Shown piece by piece: positions 54,147-63,066 of a stretch of 64,000 nt of DNA. The notes below the pieces were generated by a model that did not search any database, had not been told where the DNA came from, and was given only the letters and a program-made list of their open reading frames with translations. How positions within the stretch are numbered: position 1 is the first letter of the stretch; each line of letters begins with the position of its first letter. A program made the translations under genes and the position numbers. Source of the stretch: Mucilaginibacter sp. PAMC 26640 (GTDB lineage: Bacteria > Bacteroidota > Bacteroidia > Sphingobacteriales > Sphingobacteriaceae); NCBI GenBank assembly GCA_001596135.1, contig CP014773.1, positions 186,001 to 250,000 on the forward strand, read 5' to 3'.

Positions 54147-57100
54147 ATGAGTTTTAATTTAAAAAAAAATATTTCCTGGCGCAAAATCCTAAAAAGATCA
54201 TGTAGCCAGTTAATGCTCCTTATTTTCTTTACCAGCATTGCGTTATCCAGCAATGCATCTGTTACCTTAGTAGTAGTTACTGGTAAAGTTACTGATGAAA
54301 ACGGGCAGGGGTTGCCCGGCGTAGTAGTGAAACTAAAAGGAACCAATACCGCGGCCAGTACCAATGCGCAAGGCGTCTTTTCTATTACCGCCCCAGATAA
54401 CACCGGCACCCTTATATTTTCTTATACTGGCTATGGCAGCAGGGAGTATCGTTTAAACGGGCAAACAACCGTAAATATTCAGTTAAAGCCCGAAAATAAA
54501 AGCCTCAACGAGGTAGTGGTAGTAGGTTACGGCACACAAAAGAAAGTCGACCTTACTGGTTCTGTGGCCTCAGTAAGCGGGGCGGTGCTTAATCAAAGAT
54601 CAACGTCAAACGCAGCTAACCTTTTATCCGGAACAGTAGCCGGTCTGGATGCGGTACAAGGCTCAGGACAACCAGGTAAAGACGCACCTAATCTTCAGAT
54701 CCGCGGAATGGGTTCATTCGGGGCAGGTAGCGCGCCTTTGATATTAGTAGATGGAGTAATTGTAACCAACTTAAATTCCATTGCCGGAAATGATATCGAA
54801 TCTGTAAGCGTATTGAAAGACGCTGCTTCTGCCTCTATTTATGGCAACCGGGCAGCAAACGGTGTAATACTAGTTACTACCAAGCGCGGCAAGCCTGGAA
54901 CTACCACCATCAATTACAATACTGATCTTTCAATAAACCAAGCCATCAGCCTGCCAGATTTGATATGGAATTCGGCCGAGTATATGACTATGTATAATCA
55001 GGCGAGGGTCCATAATGGCACTAATAGTACACCTGTTTATACCCAAGCCCAAATAGATGCCTATAAAAATGCGCCGGCCAACAGCGCCCAGTATCCCAAT
55101 TATAATTATATAGATCATTACATTAAAAACGCGTTTTCACAAAACCATCACGTAAGTATTAGTGGCGGAAATGAAAATACCACGTTTAACATAGCAGCCG
55201 GCTATTTGCAGCAGAATGGAACTGTAAAGGGTACCGCGAGTAAACGTTATAATTTATTATTAAGCCTGGATTCAAAGATTAATAAAACATTTAAAGTAGG
55301 TGGAACAGTAGCATTGAACAAACAGGATATTTCCGAACCTGTTCTGGGCAATGATCAACTGATACTCCTGATTTACGGATCTGGCCCAACATATGCACCA
55401 TATTTAACGGATGGCAGCAACAGGATCGCCAAAACCGATTATTCCAATAACAACGCGGGCCATAACCGCAGTATTGAATATGTTTTAAACAGTGGTGGCA
55501 GGGTAACCAATAATTATGAGGTAAGAGCTCAAACATATCTGGAGGCTAATATAACTAAAGGACTTACCTGGTTAGTAAAAGGTGCCTATAATTATAACGA
55601 TCAGTTTCTGAATGATAACCAATTTGCTCTAAATCAATACAGTTTTCAACCAGACGCTAGTGGCAATTATAGCGTAATAGATAACGGCAGCCCGACAAGC
55701 TTAGGCGTTTTTAATGGAGATACGCGCCAATTGTATGCAAATGCGTATTCCACTTTAAATTATAAAACCAGCATAGCAACTAATCATCATTTAAATTTTT
55801 TGGCGGGGGCCAGCGTTGAAACTTATACCCAACAATATTTATCCGGACAAAGAACCTCTTTCCCCAATAATCAATTAACGCAGCTTAATGCAGGTTCGGT
55901 AACAGGTCAGAGCCTTAGTGGCGACCAATACCAGTACGCATTGCAATCATTTTTTGGACAAATTAACTATGATTATAAAGGAAAATATTTACTTCAGTTA
56001 GATGGTCGCGATGACGGCACCTCCAGGATTTCTTCATCCAAGCGTTGGGGCTTCTTTCCGGCTGCCTCTATTGGCTGGCGCTTATCAGAAGAAGAGTTCA
56101 TGAAACCGCTAACATGGCTTGATAATTTAAAAATACGCGCCTCTTATGGCAGATTGGGTAACCAGAATATTGGCTATTACCCATATCAGGCCTTACTAAA
56201 TGTAACCCAGTACTCTTTTACAAGTTCCGGACCTGTTCAGGGGGTTAATCAGCAAAACCTAAACAATCCCGATATCGAGTGGGAAAAAACGGACAATACC
56301 GACATTGGCTTTGATTTAAGTATCAAACAAGGACTGTTTACCGCTACCGCCGATTATTACAACAAAAAAACATCTGGCATTTTGTTTACACCAAATGTGC
56401 TGGCAGCTGTTGGATTAAATGCACCGGTTACAAATGCAGGAACTGTACGGAACAGGGGTTTTGAACTTGATCTGGGTCACGCTAATCATATCGGAAATGA
56501 CTTCAGATATTCGGTTAACGTAATATTTTCACTTAACCGGAACAAGATTCTATATCTGGCTAACGGAACACAGGATCAAGGTATGTATATGAACAAAGTT
56601 GGACTACCTTATGGCTCATTTTATATGTTAAAGTGGACGGGCATCTATAATTCGCAAGATGAGGTCAATAATTCACCCAAGGAGACTTTTGCCAGTCCAA
56701 AACCCGGCGATTTGAAATTTGAAGACACCAACGGTGACAATAAAATAGATGCTAATGACAGGCAAATTATTAAAGGTGCCTTTCCTGATTACACCTATTC
56801 ATTCAGGGTTAATTTCGGTTATAAAAACTGGGACCTTAGTACTTTTTGGCAAGGAGTACAGGGGGTACAACACTATGTACAAGGCTGGGGTATTGACCCG
56901 TTCAGGCAGGGCGGAGCTCCGCCAACATTCTTCAGAAATGCCTGGACACCTGAAAATCATTCTCAAACGGTGCCTGCTATTTTCGATTACAATGGCAATT
57001 CAGGCTATGCACCTAATACAAGTCAAAATTCAACCTATTATTTAAAAGATGCTTCCTTTCTCCGCCTAAAAAATGTGCGCTTAACTTATCATTTAATGTC

Positions 57101-57311
57101 CGATCTGGCAAAAAGATTGTTTTTAAAAAATGCGTCAGTATTTATCTCCGCGGATAACCTTTTCACTTTCACAAAGTTTCCGGGCGATCCTGAGCGATTA
57201 CAGACAGGGCCAGTTAGCCAGTCAGGATCAGGTGCATACGGAGCCACAAGCAATTATGCTGCCTATCCTCAGATACGCATGTTTACCGCAGGCTTGAATG
57301 TAACACTTTAA
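54147..57311 (+). CDS. SusC/RagA TonB-dependent glycan importer
   Basis: 1054 residues. Signal peptide (SQLMLLIFFTSIALSSNAS), carboxypeptidase-D-like N-terminal domain (VTGKVTDENGQGLPGVVVKL), plug at ~120-230 (VVVGYGTQKKVDLTGSVAS, IQIRGMGSFG-like, PLILVDGVIV, SVLKDAASASIYGNRAANGV), and a 22-strand type barrel to the C-terminus (FTAGLNVTL). Forms the outer-membrane channel for oligosaccharides with the SusD lipoprotein encoded 10 bp downstream. Confidence 0.95.
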   Translation: MSFNLKKNISWRKILKRSCSQLMLLIFFTSIALSSNASVTLVVVTGKVTDENGQGLPGVVVKLKGTNTAASTNAQGVFSITAPDNTGTLIFSYTGYGSREYRLNGQTTVNIQLKPENKSLNEVVVVGYGTQKKVDLTGSVASVSGAVLNQRSTSNAANLLSGTVAGLDAVQGSGQPGKDAPNLQIRGMGSFGAGSAPLILVDGVIVTNLNSIAGNDIESVSVLKDAASASIYGNRAANGVILVTTKRGKPGTTTINYNTDLSINQAISLPDLIWNSAEYMTMYNQARVHNGTNSTPVYTQAQIDAYKNAPANSAQYPNYNYIDHYIKNAFSQNHHVSISGGNENTTFNIAAGYLQQNGTVKGTASKRYNLLLSLDSKINKTFKVGGTVALNKQDISEPVLGNDQLILLIYGSGPTYAPYLTDGSNRIAKTDYSNNNAGHNRSIEYVLNSGGRVTNNYEVRAQTYLEANITKGLTWLVKGAYNYNDQFLNDNQFALNQYSFQPDASGNYSVIDNGSPTSLGVFNGDTRQLYANAYSTLNYKTSIATNHHLNFLAGASVETYTQQYLSGQRTSFPNNQLTQLNAGSVTGQSLSGDQYQYALQSFFGQINYDYKGKYLLQLDGRDDGTSRISSSKRWGFFPAASIGWRLSEEEFMKPLTWLDNLKIRASYGRLGNQNIGYYPYQALLNVTQYSFTSSGPVQGVNQQNLNNPDIEWEKTDNTDIGFDLSIKQGLFTATADYYNKKTSGILFTPNVLAAVGLNAPVTNAGTVRNRGFELDLGHANHIGNDFRYSVNVIFSLNRNKILYLANGTQDQGMYMNKVGLPYGSFYMLKWTGIYNSQDEVNNSPKETFASPKPGDLKFEDTNGDNKIDANDRQIIKGAFPDYTYSFRVNFGYKNWDLSTFWQGVQGVQHYVQGWGIDPFRQGGAPPTFFRNAWTPENHSQTVPAIFDYNGNSGYAPNTSQNSTYYLKDASFLRLKNVRLTYHLMSDLAKRLFLKNASVFISADNLFTFTKFPGDPERLQTGPVSQSGSGAYGATSNYAAYPQIRMFTAGLNVTL

Positions 57312-57321
57312 TAAAAACATC

Positions 57322-58854
57322 ATGAAAAAAATATTTAAACATCCAGTAGTATTGTTTCTTTTAGTCTCGATGATGGCTGTGTCATCTTGCAAAAAGGGAT
57401 TTTTAGACACACAACCCCAGGACCAGATATCTACTGCTATTTTTTATAAAACTGCGGCCGACGCCCAACAAGGTTTAACAGGAGTTTATGCCTCCTTAAA
57501 AAAAGGCTTTAATGGTGCAGGCAAAGTTTATCAGGATTGCTTCACCGATAATGCCTATGCAAACTTTAATAATTATGATGCCAACAACATACAACTTGGA
57601 AACTATGCAACCACCAATGGTGCCGTAAATACCGTATGGAATGCCAATTATGCCGGTATAGCACAGTGTAATCTTTACCTAACCAATGTTACGCCTATAG
57701 CAATGGATGAGGCAACCAAGAACCAATACTTTGCAGAGGTGCGCTTTTTACGAGCGTTCTTTTATGCAAATTTGGTTAATCGCTTTGGTGATGTGATTTT
57801 GTATGACAAAGGCGCAACTCTTAGCCAGGCCACAGCTCCTGTAGCCAAAACTCCAAAAGCTCAGGTGTTAACTTTTATAAACAATGATTTAGACTTTGCT
57901 ATTGCCAACCTCCCTGACGCTGCTTTTAATGGACACGTGGTGAAAGGCTCGGCCCTTGCGCTAAAAGCTAAGGTGGCGCTCTTCAACCAAGATTGGACCA
58001 ATGCAGTTGCTTTAACTAATCAGGTTATTACCGGCGGGAAATTTAGCCTGTATGCCGATTATACAGGTCTGTTTTTTAGAAAAAACCAGGACAATAACCC
58101 CGAGATCATATTCTCTACCAATTATAAGGCGCCTAATGACCAGCAGGAAACAAATGGTTTAGATCTTGAAATTGGCTGGTGGCAAGCGATAGACCCCTTC
58201 CAGGAGATGGTAGATAGTTATGAAACTGCTGATGGAAAACTGATTACCGACCCTACTTCAGGGTATACAAGAGCTAAACAATATGTTAATCGTGATTCTC
58301 GCCTAAAAGCAAGTTTACGGGGATCTGATCAACCGTGGTACAACCCGGATGGGAGCCTGGTTACGCATGACGGTAATACTTCTAAAACCGGTTACCAAAT
58401 GGTGAAATATATCGACTCTACATTATTTCCTATGGGATATAGCCATACAAATGACCGTGATGAAAATATTATCCACATTCGTTACGCGGATGTTTTATTG
58501 ATGTATGCAGAGGCAAAAAATGAATTATCGGGCCCTGATCCTTCGATCTTCGCCGTATTAAATCAAATCAGGACAAGGGTAAAAATGCCTAATGTTGATC
58601 AGTCTATATATGGAAACCAAGCTGCACTAAGAGACTTTATCCGCCATGAACGAAGAATTGAACTGGCTTTTGAAGGCAATCGATACGACGATTTAATAAG
58701 GTGGCGAATTGCCGAACAGGTAATTCCAAAAGTAAAGCTTCCGGGGAATAGCCCTCCCCTCATCATTTTCGATCCTACCAAAAATTATCTCTTCCCAATT
58801 CCGCAAAATGATTTAACAATTGATCCATTATTAAAGCAGAACCCAGGTTACTAA
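57322..58854 (+). CDS. SusD/RagB surface glycan-binding lipoprotein
   Basis: 510 residues. Lipobox at AVSSCKKGFLD, then DTQPQDQISTAIFYKTAADA (SusD-like N-terminal), TPR-like helices (EVRFLRAFFYANLVNRFGDV), and C-terminal LRDFIRHERRIELAFEGNRY and RYADVLLMYAEAKNE. The Arg-Phe-Leu-Arg-A and E-R-R-x-E-L-A-F-E-G motifs are diagnostic. Works as lid of the SusC channel. Confidence 0.95.
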   Translation: MKKIFKHPVVLFLLVSMMAVSSCKKGFLDTQPQDQISTAIFYKTAADAQQGLTGVYASLKKGFNGAGKVYQDCFTDNAYANFNNYDANNIQLGNYATTNGAVNTVWNANYAGIAQCNLYLTNVTPIAMDEATKNQYFAEVRFLRAFFYANLVNRFGDVILYDKGATLSQATAPVAKTPKAQVLTFINNDLDFAIANLPDAAFNGHVVKGSALALKAKVALFNQDWTNAVALTNQVITGGKFSLYADYTGLFFRKNQDNNPEIIFSTNYKAPNDQQETNGLDLEIGWWQAIDPFQEMVDSYETADGKLITDPTSGYTRAKQYVNRDSRLKASLRGSDQPWYNPDGSLVTHDGNTSKTGYQMVKYIDSTLFPMGYSHTNDRDENIIHIRYADVLLMYAEAKNELSGPDPSIFAVLNQIRTRVKMPNVDQSIYGNQAALRDFIRHERRIELAFEGNRYDDLIRWRIAEQVIPKVKLPGNSPPLIIFDPTKNYLFPIPQNDLTIDPLLKQNPGY

Positions 58855-58941
58855 GTCAATGTCGTCAAAATGCGCATTTAAATTCCAAATAAAACACCTG
58901 GAATTATAGCGCAATTCGTACGCTTAATCAACTATAACCAA

Positions 58942-58973
58942 GGCCTCACTTATTTAAAAAATTAAGTGAGGCC
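58942..58973 (+). terminator. Terminator after susD-like gene
   Basis: GGCCTCACTTA (58942-58952) pairs perfectly with TAAGTGAGGCC (58963-58973), followed by GTTTT. Confidence 0.85.
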
Positions 58974-59434
58974 GTTTTAACAAAAGAATGAAAAGAAAAA
59001 AAGCCTTGTTTTTAATTCAATTTAAAAACTGAGAATTAAAAAGAAGCGTGGTTTTACAATTATTTCGAAAGATGCACATTAGGTAAAGAATTTAAGACGA
59101 GGCGTTTACCGAAGGACTTCAATTAGTAAAAATGAGATTTTTCTATTTACGTTTTAAATGATAGGTTTATGGTAAAAAAACACCTTAATAAAAGAAAAAT
59201 AATCAATTGATTATTTCCGTTTCAAGATGCCAAATCTTTAAAAAGGTAGGTCTGCTTGGCACTTCACCAACTACGGGTAACTTTTAATAATCACAGCACA
59301 ATAGCTCCTATTTCTGTTATAGGAATAAATGCTAAAACGGTTAAAACGAAATGTGGCTATGCAGCCACTTTTGCAACCAAATAATGAATGAAATATAATG
59401 TACCAGGATTTTAAAATTTTCAAATAAATTATTG
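58974..59434. other. Intergenic before GH97
   Basis: About 460 bp, AT-rich. No gene found. It separates the GH97 gene from the SusCD transcript, so GH97 has its own promoter. Confidence 0.4.
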
Positions 59435-61297
59435 ATGAAGTATCTAAATTTTTTCGCTTTGTTTTTACTGTTAACTTCAGCAAAGTACGCCTATTGTCAA
59501 AAGCAATCAGTTGTATTTAGCAGCCCAAACAAACGATTAACACTAACTGTAAATACAGCCGACAAAAAATTAGCTTACGCTATTAAGTTAGGAAATACTA
59601 CTATTATTAAATCGTCAGCTTTAGGTTTGGTAGTTGATAGTACCGACCTGGGCGATAATGCACGTATAACAGGAGCCGCAGTTTTAAGCAAGATCAATGA
59701 AGATTATGCTATTATTGGTAACCACACAGCAGCGCATAACCGTGCTAATGAGGCGGAGATACCTGTAACTACTTCGGGTAGAAAATTCAGCCTGATCGTT
59801 AGGGTTTATGATGATGGTGTGGCTATCCGTTATACGCTTCCGACCGACGCGAAACATATTAATAGCGAACATACTGCTTGGACCTTACCAGATAACATTG
59901 CTAAAATTGCCTGGGCCGATTACTCGCAAAGCTATGAAGGCCTAAATTACGTGACCCCTCTTGATCATGTTACCGAAGGAAAAACCATTATGGGGCCGAT
60001 TACTTTTCAAACCAATGGTTACTATGTATCAATATCAGAAGCTGATTGCGAGAATTTTTCGGATATGGCATTTGTGCGTGCGGGCAATGTGCTGAGCGTA
60101 AATTATCCTTTCGCTCAATCAGGTTGGGAAATAAAACCTGGTACTGCTATTTTAAAAGGCACCTATAAAGGCAAGCCGGTTTCGCCATGGCGCACCACTT
60201 TGGTAGCCGGGTCGTTGAACCAGTTGGTGAATTCAGATCTTATAACCAACCTTTGCCCGCCGCCTGCAAAGGGTTCAGATTTTTCATGGGTTAAACCGGG
60301 ACGTAGTTTATGGCAATGGTGGAGCGTTGGCGAGCCAAAACTGGATGATCAGAAAAAATGGTATGATGCAGCTGCTAAACTAAAATGGGAGTATTATTTG
60401 GTTGATGATGGTTGGCGCAATTGGAAACAGGACAATAAGGACCAATGGCAATTGTTAAAAGAAGTAATAGACTATGGCAAAACAGTAGGTGTAAAATCAA
60501 TTGTTTGGGTTGATTCAAAGGAGTTTAGGAAAGCGCCCGAGCGCCAGGCCTATCTTCAAAAAATTAAGGCTTTGGGAGCATCGGGTATTAAAATAGATTT
60601 TATACCTGATGCCACAGCCGAAATTATGCAATGGTACGCTGAAACCCAACAAGAATGTGCCGACCTGCATTTGCTCCTCAACTTTCATGGCAGTGTAAAA
60701 CCTACCGGCTTGCGGCGCACTTTTCCTAATGATATTACACGCGAAGCGATACGAGGGAACGAATACCATATGACCCGTTACAGCCGGGTTATGCCGCCAC
60801 AGCATGATGTCACTGTGCCGTTTACCCGTTTATTGACGGGCCCGGCAGATTTTACATCAGTAATATTAAATCCTAAGGAATTGGCCAGCACAAAATTTAC
60901 CTGGCCGCATGAGTTTGCACAAACAATTGTATACCTGTCGCCGATAACCCATTTTGCCGATCAATACCAGTTTTATTTGGATAGCCCCATTTTCGATTTG
61001 TTTCAGCAGATACCAACTACCTGGGACGAAACCCGCGTATTGAGCTGCACCAGCCTGGGCGATATAGCCGCTTTTGCCCGCCGCAAAGGCAATACCTGGT
61101 GGATTGGCGTAATGAATGGTGCCACCGAACAGGAAGTAAAAATACCACTTGACTTTTTAACCAGCCAAATTAAAGCCAGCTTAATTTATGATGGCGAAAC
61201 AAATACTAGCGTTTACCGGAAAGAACAGATGGTAAGTAATAAGACTGTATTGACCATAAAGCTACGTCCAAGCGGTGGGTTTGTGGCTAGGATGTAA
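59435..61297 (+). CDS. GH97 alpha-glycosidase
   Basis: 620 residues from ATG 59435 (TTG 59432 adds one residue). Signal peptide ending AYCQ. GH97 N-terminal sandwich (~25-280), catalytic barrel (~285-560; RSLWQWWSVGEPKLDDQKKW, YYLVDDGWR, GIKIDFIPDATAEIMQWY, LLLNFHGSVKPTGLRRTFPN, REAIRGNEYH), and C-terminal domain (FARRKGNTWWIGVMNG). Asp388 in KIDF sits where retaining GH97 enzymes have their nucleophile; inverting SusB-type members have a different arrangement, so a retaining alpha-galactosidase-like activity is favoured. Downstream of SusCD in a polysaccharide locus. Confidence 0.9.
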   Translation: MKYLNFFALFLLLTSAKYAYCQKQSVVFSSPNKRLTLTVNTADKKLAYAIKLGNTTIIKSSALGLVVDSTDLGDNARITGAAVLSKINEDYAIIGNHTAAHNRANEAEIPVTTSGRKFSLIVRVYDDGVAIRYTLPTDAKHINSEHTAWTLPDNIAKIAWADYSQSYEGLNYVTPLDHVTEGKTIMGPITFQTNGYYVSISEADCENFSDMAFVRAGNVLSVNYPFAQSGWEIKPGTAILKGTYKGKPVSPWRTTLVAGSLNQLVNSDLITNLCPPPAKGSDFSWVKPGRSLWQWWSVGEPKLDDQKKWYDAAAKLKWEYYLVDDGWRNWKQDNKDQWQLLKEVIDYGKTVGVKSIVWVDSKEFRKAPERQAYLQKIKALGASGIKIDFIPDATAEIMQWYAETQQECADLHLLLNFHGSVKPTGLRRTFPNDITREAIRGNEYHMTRYSRVMPPQHDVTVPFTRLLTGPADFTSVILNPKELASTKFTWPHEFAQTIVYLSPITHFADQYQFYLDSPIFDLFQQIPTTWDETRVLSCTSLGDIAAFARRKGNTWWIGVMNGATEQEVKIPLDFLTSQIKASLIYDGETNTSVYRKEQMVSNKTVLTIKLRPSGGFVARM

Positions 61298-61461
61298 CCT
61301 TTTTCGATATTTTATCAATACTAAGTTTGCCCAATGGTTGATTGATCCTTACAAAACGCAATCAAACGGCGTTTAATTTCTGGCCTGCCCAATCTTTTGG
61401 ACCTGATGGTACAATAGTATCCATCGTATTGCTGTGAAACTAAATTAATGGCTAACTGAAA

Positions 61462-61926
61462 TCAGGAAAGGAGCCTTTGCCTCAACAAAAATTCCAATTG
61501 ATCATTAGATTCTTCCAGCTTTTCGTTAGTGTCTTTTAGTTCTGCCTTTTCAACGTATTTAAGGTAGGCTGCGTTAATACTGTTGTCCAGTTCCTCTTCA
61601 TTCCATGGTTTTGCCAGGTAATGGAATATTTTCCCTTTGTTAACCGCATCAATCACGGCGGTCATGTCAGAAAATCCAGTTAGCAGTATGCGCATAGGAT
61701 CCGGAAATTCCTTTACAACCTTTTCTAAAAATTCTACACCTGTCATCTCTGGCATACGTTGGTCGGTAATAATAACGTCGATCTCATTATTTGCCAGTAT
61801 TTTAAGCGCTTCGTCTCCACTTAATGCAGTCAATACATGATGTTTAATCCGGAAGGTAGCTTTGAATGAAAAAAGGTTATTCGCTTCATCATCCACATAA
61901 AGCACATTTATTTTCTTTTTATTCAT
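61462..61926 (-). CDS. Response regulator with C-terminal coiled coil
   Basis: 154 residues. Receiver ~1-125: VLYVDDEANN, phospho-acceptor Asp55 (IITDQRMPEMTGVEFL), Thr83 (LLTGFSD) and Lys106 (YLAKPWNEEEL). Residues ~128-150 form a coiled coil (ELKDTNEKLEESNDQLEFLL) typical of receivers normally attached to an HD-GYP or kinase domain; here the protein ends at LRQRLLS. Partner unknown. Confidence 0.85.
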   Translation of the reverse strand: MNKKKINVLYVDDEANNLFSFKATFRIKHHVLTALSGDEALKILANNEIDVIITDQRMPEMTGVEFLEKVVKEFPDPMRILLTGFSDMTAVIDAVNKGKIFHYLAKPWNEEELDNSINAAYLKYVEKAELKDTNEKLEESNDQLEFLLRQRLLS

Positions 61927-62263
61927 ATGGAATTATTCATGATTTCTCCTGTAAAGTTAATCATTAGATATTGTTTTACGCCATTTTCTAGCGCTGCAAC
62001 AAGTGCTGATATGGTAGTTTTCGATGCAGAACAGCCACTATGCCCGGCGGTTGCTGACGAAAAAGAATTGTTGAGGTATTTTGGGCTCAAGATGGAATAC
62101 ATTTATTCATAAGCTTTGATAGCAAAGTTTTATAGTAAGACTATAATAAGTTTTAAAAAAAACGGATCTATAGTTGATATAAGCTCATTTTTTTAATTAT
62201 AAAGAATTGGGGCCATCTTATTCGGTAACTTTGACATTATAATATTTCAGAGAATTTTCATCA
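61927..62263. other. Divergent intergenic region
   Basis: 337 bp between the receiver gene and the GNAT-like gene. A 61-codon plus-strand frame starting at 61927 is not supported. Confidence 0.4.
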
Positions 62264-63058
62264 ATGACAGGAGTTGTAGGGGGACAAGGACCGGAAGTGA
62301 GGATAAGAGCGTTCAGAGCTATCGAAGAACCGGAAACTTGTGAATTATTTATCAAGGGGCATACCGAGGTATTAACCAGCATAGGAGTAACAAAGGTTAC
62401 ATCATCTAAAAACGGATGGGCACAAAATCCAAATGCATTTGTCATCATCGTGGAATCGATGGATAAAAGACAAGTTTTTGGCGGCGGCAGGCTTCATGTA
62501 GCCGGGGGAACGGAGGCATTGCCCATTGAGCAGGCCACCGGGTCGCTGGACCAGGGCATTCACGAATTGGTTGCAAATCACGCTCGTTATGGCACCGGAG
62601 AAATATGCGGGTTGTGGAATTCGCAAACGCTGGCCGGATATGGGATTGGAACTCCACTGCTCATACGCACACTGATAGCAATATCATCTCAACTAGGTAT
62701 CCGTTCGCTCTTTGCATTGTGTGCCCCGTATACCGTAAAACCTGTTTTTAATTGTGGAATGAGGCTCATTGAAAGCATCGGTAATAAAGGAACCTTTTAC
62801 TATCCAAAAATGGATTTGATTGCTACTGCTATGATCTTAAAAGATATTTCTGATTTAAGTGAAGCCGATATAGATGATCACGACCTGATCTCAAAATTAA
62901 GATTGGCCCCCAACGGCGTAAAGCTTGCGGAATCAAAAAAAAGAGAAATAAGCATTGATTTTAAAGTTCAAATCCCTAAACTTGATCATTGGGATTTAGC
63001 GCACGCCATCCAATCAACCGTTTTAATGGAGCATAGTTTTGGCAGTGTAGCTAAATAG
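62264..63058 (+). CDS. GNAT-like acyltransferase (N-acyl synthase type)
   Basis: 264 residues. AFVIIVESMDKRQVFGGGRL, GEICGLWNSQTLAGYGIGTP and LLIRTLIAISSQLGIRSLFA with VKPVFNCGMRLI form a GNAT pattern: acidic central strand, a G-Y-G-I-G turn for the CoA or carrier-bound acyl group, then strand and helix. The size and the wide strand order resemble N-acyl amino acid or acyl-homoserine-lactone-type synthases rather than small acetyltransferases. The next gene starts 8 bp downstream and encodes a ThiF-like enzyme, so both likely act in one pathway. Substrate unknown. Confidence 0.55.
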   Translation: MTGVVGGQGPEVRIRAFRAIEEPETCELFIKGHTEVLTSIGVTKVTSSKNGWAQNPNAFVIIVESMDKRQVFGGGRLHVAGGTEALPIEQATGSLDQGIHELVANHARYGTGEICGLWNSQTLAGYGIGTPLLIRTLIAISSQLGIRSLFALCAPYTVKPVFNCGMRLIESIGNKGTFYYPKMDLIATAMILKDISDLSEADIDDHDLISKLRLAPNGVKLAESKKREISIDFKVQIPKLDHWDLAHAIQSTVLMEHSFGSVAK

Positions 63059-63066
63059 AGTTAATT

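Noticed and set aside
61927..62112. 61-codon frame starting next to the receiver gene
   Set aside because: Starts on the complement of the receiver start codon, has no recognisable content, and the region is a divergent promoter.
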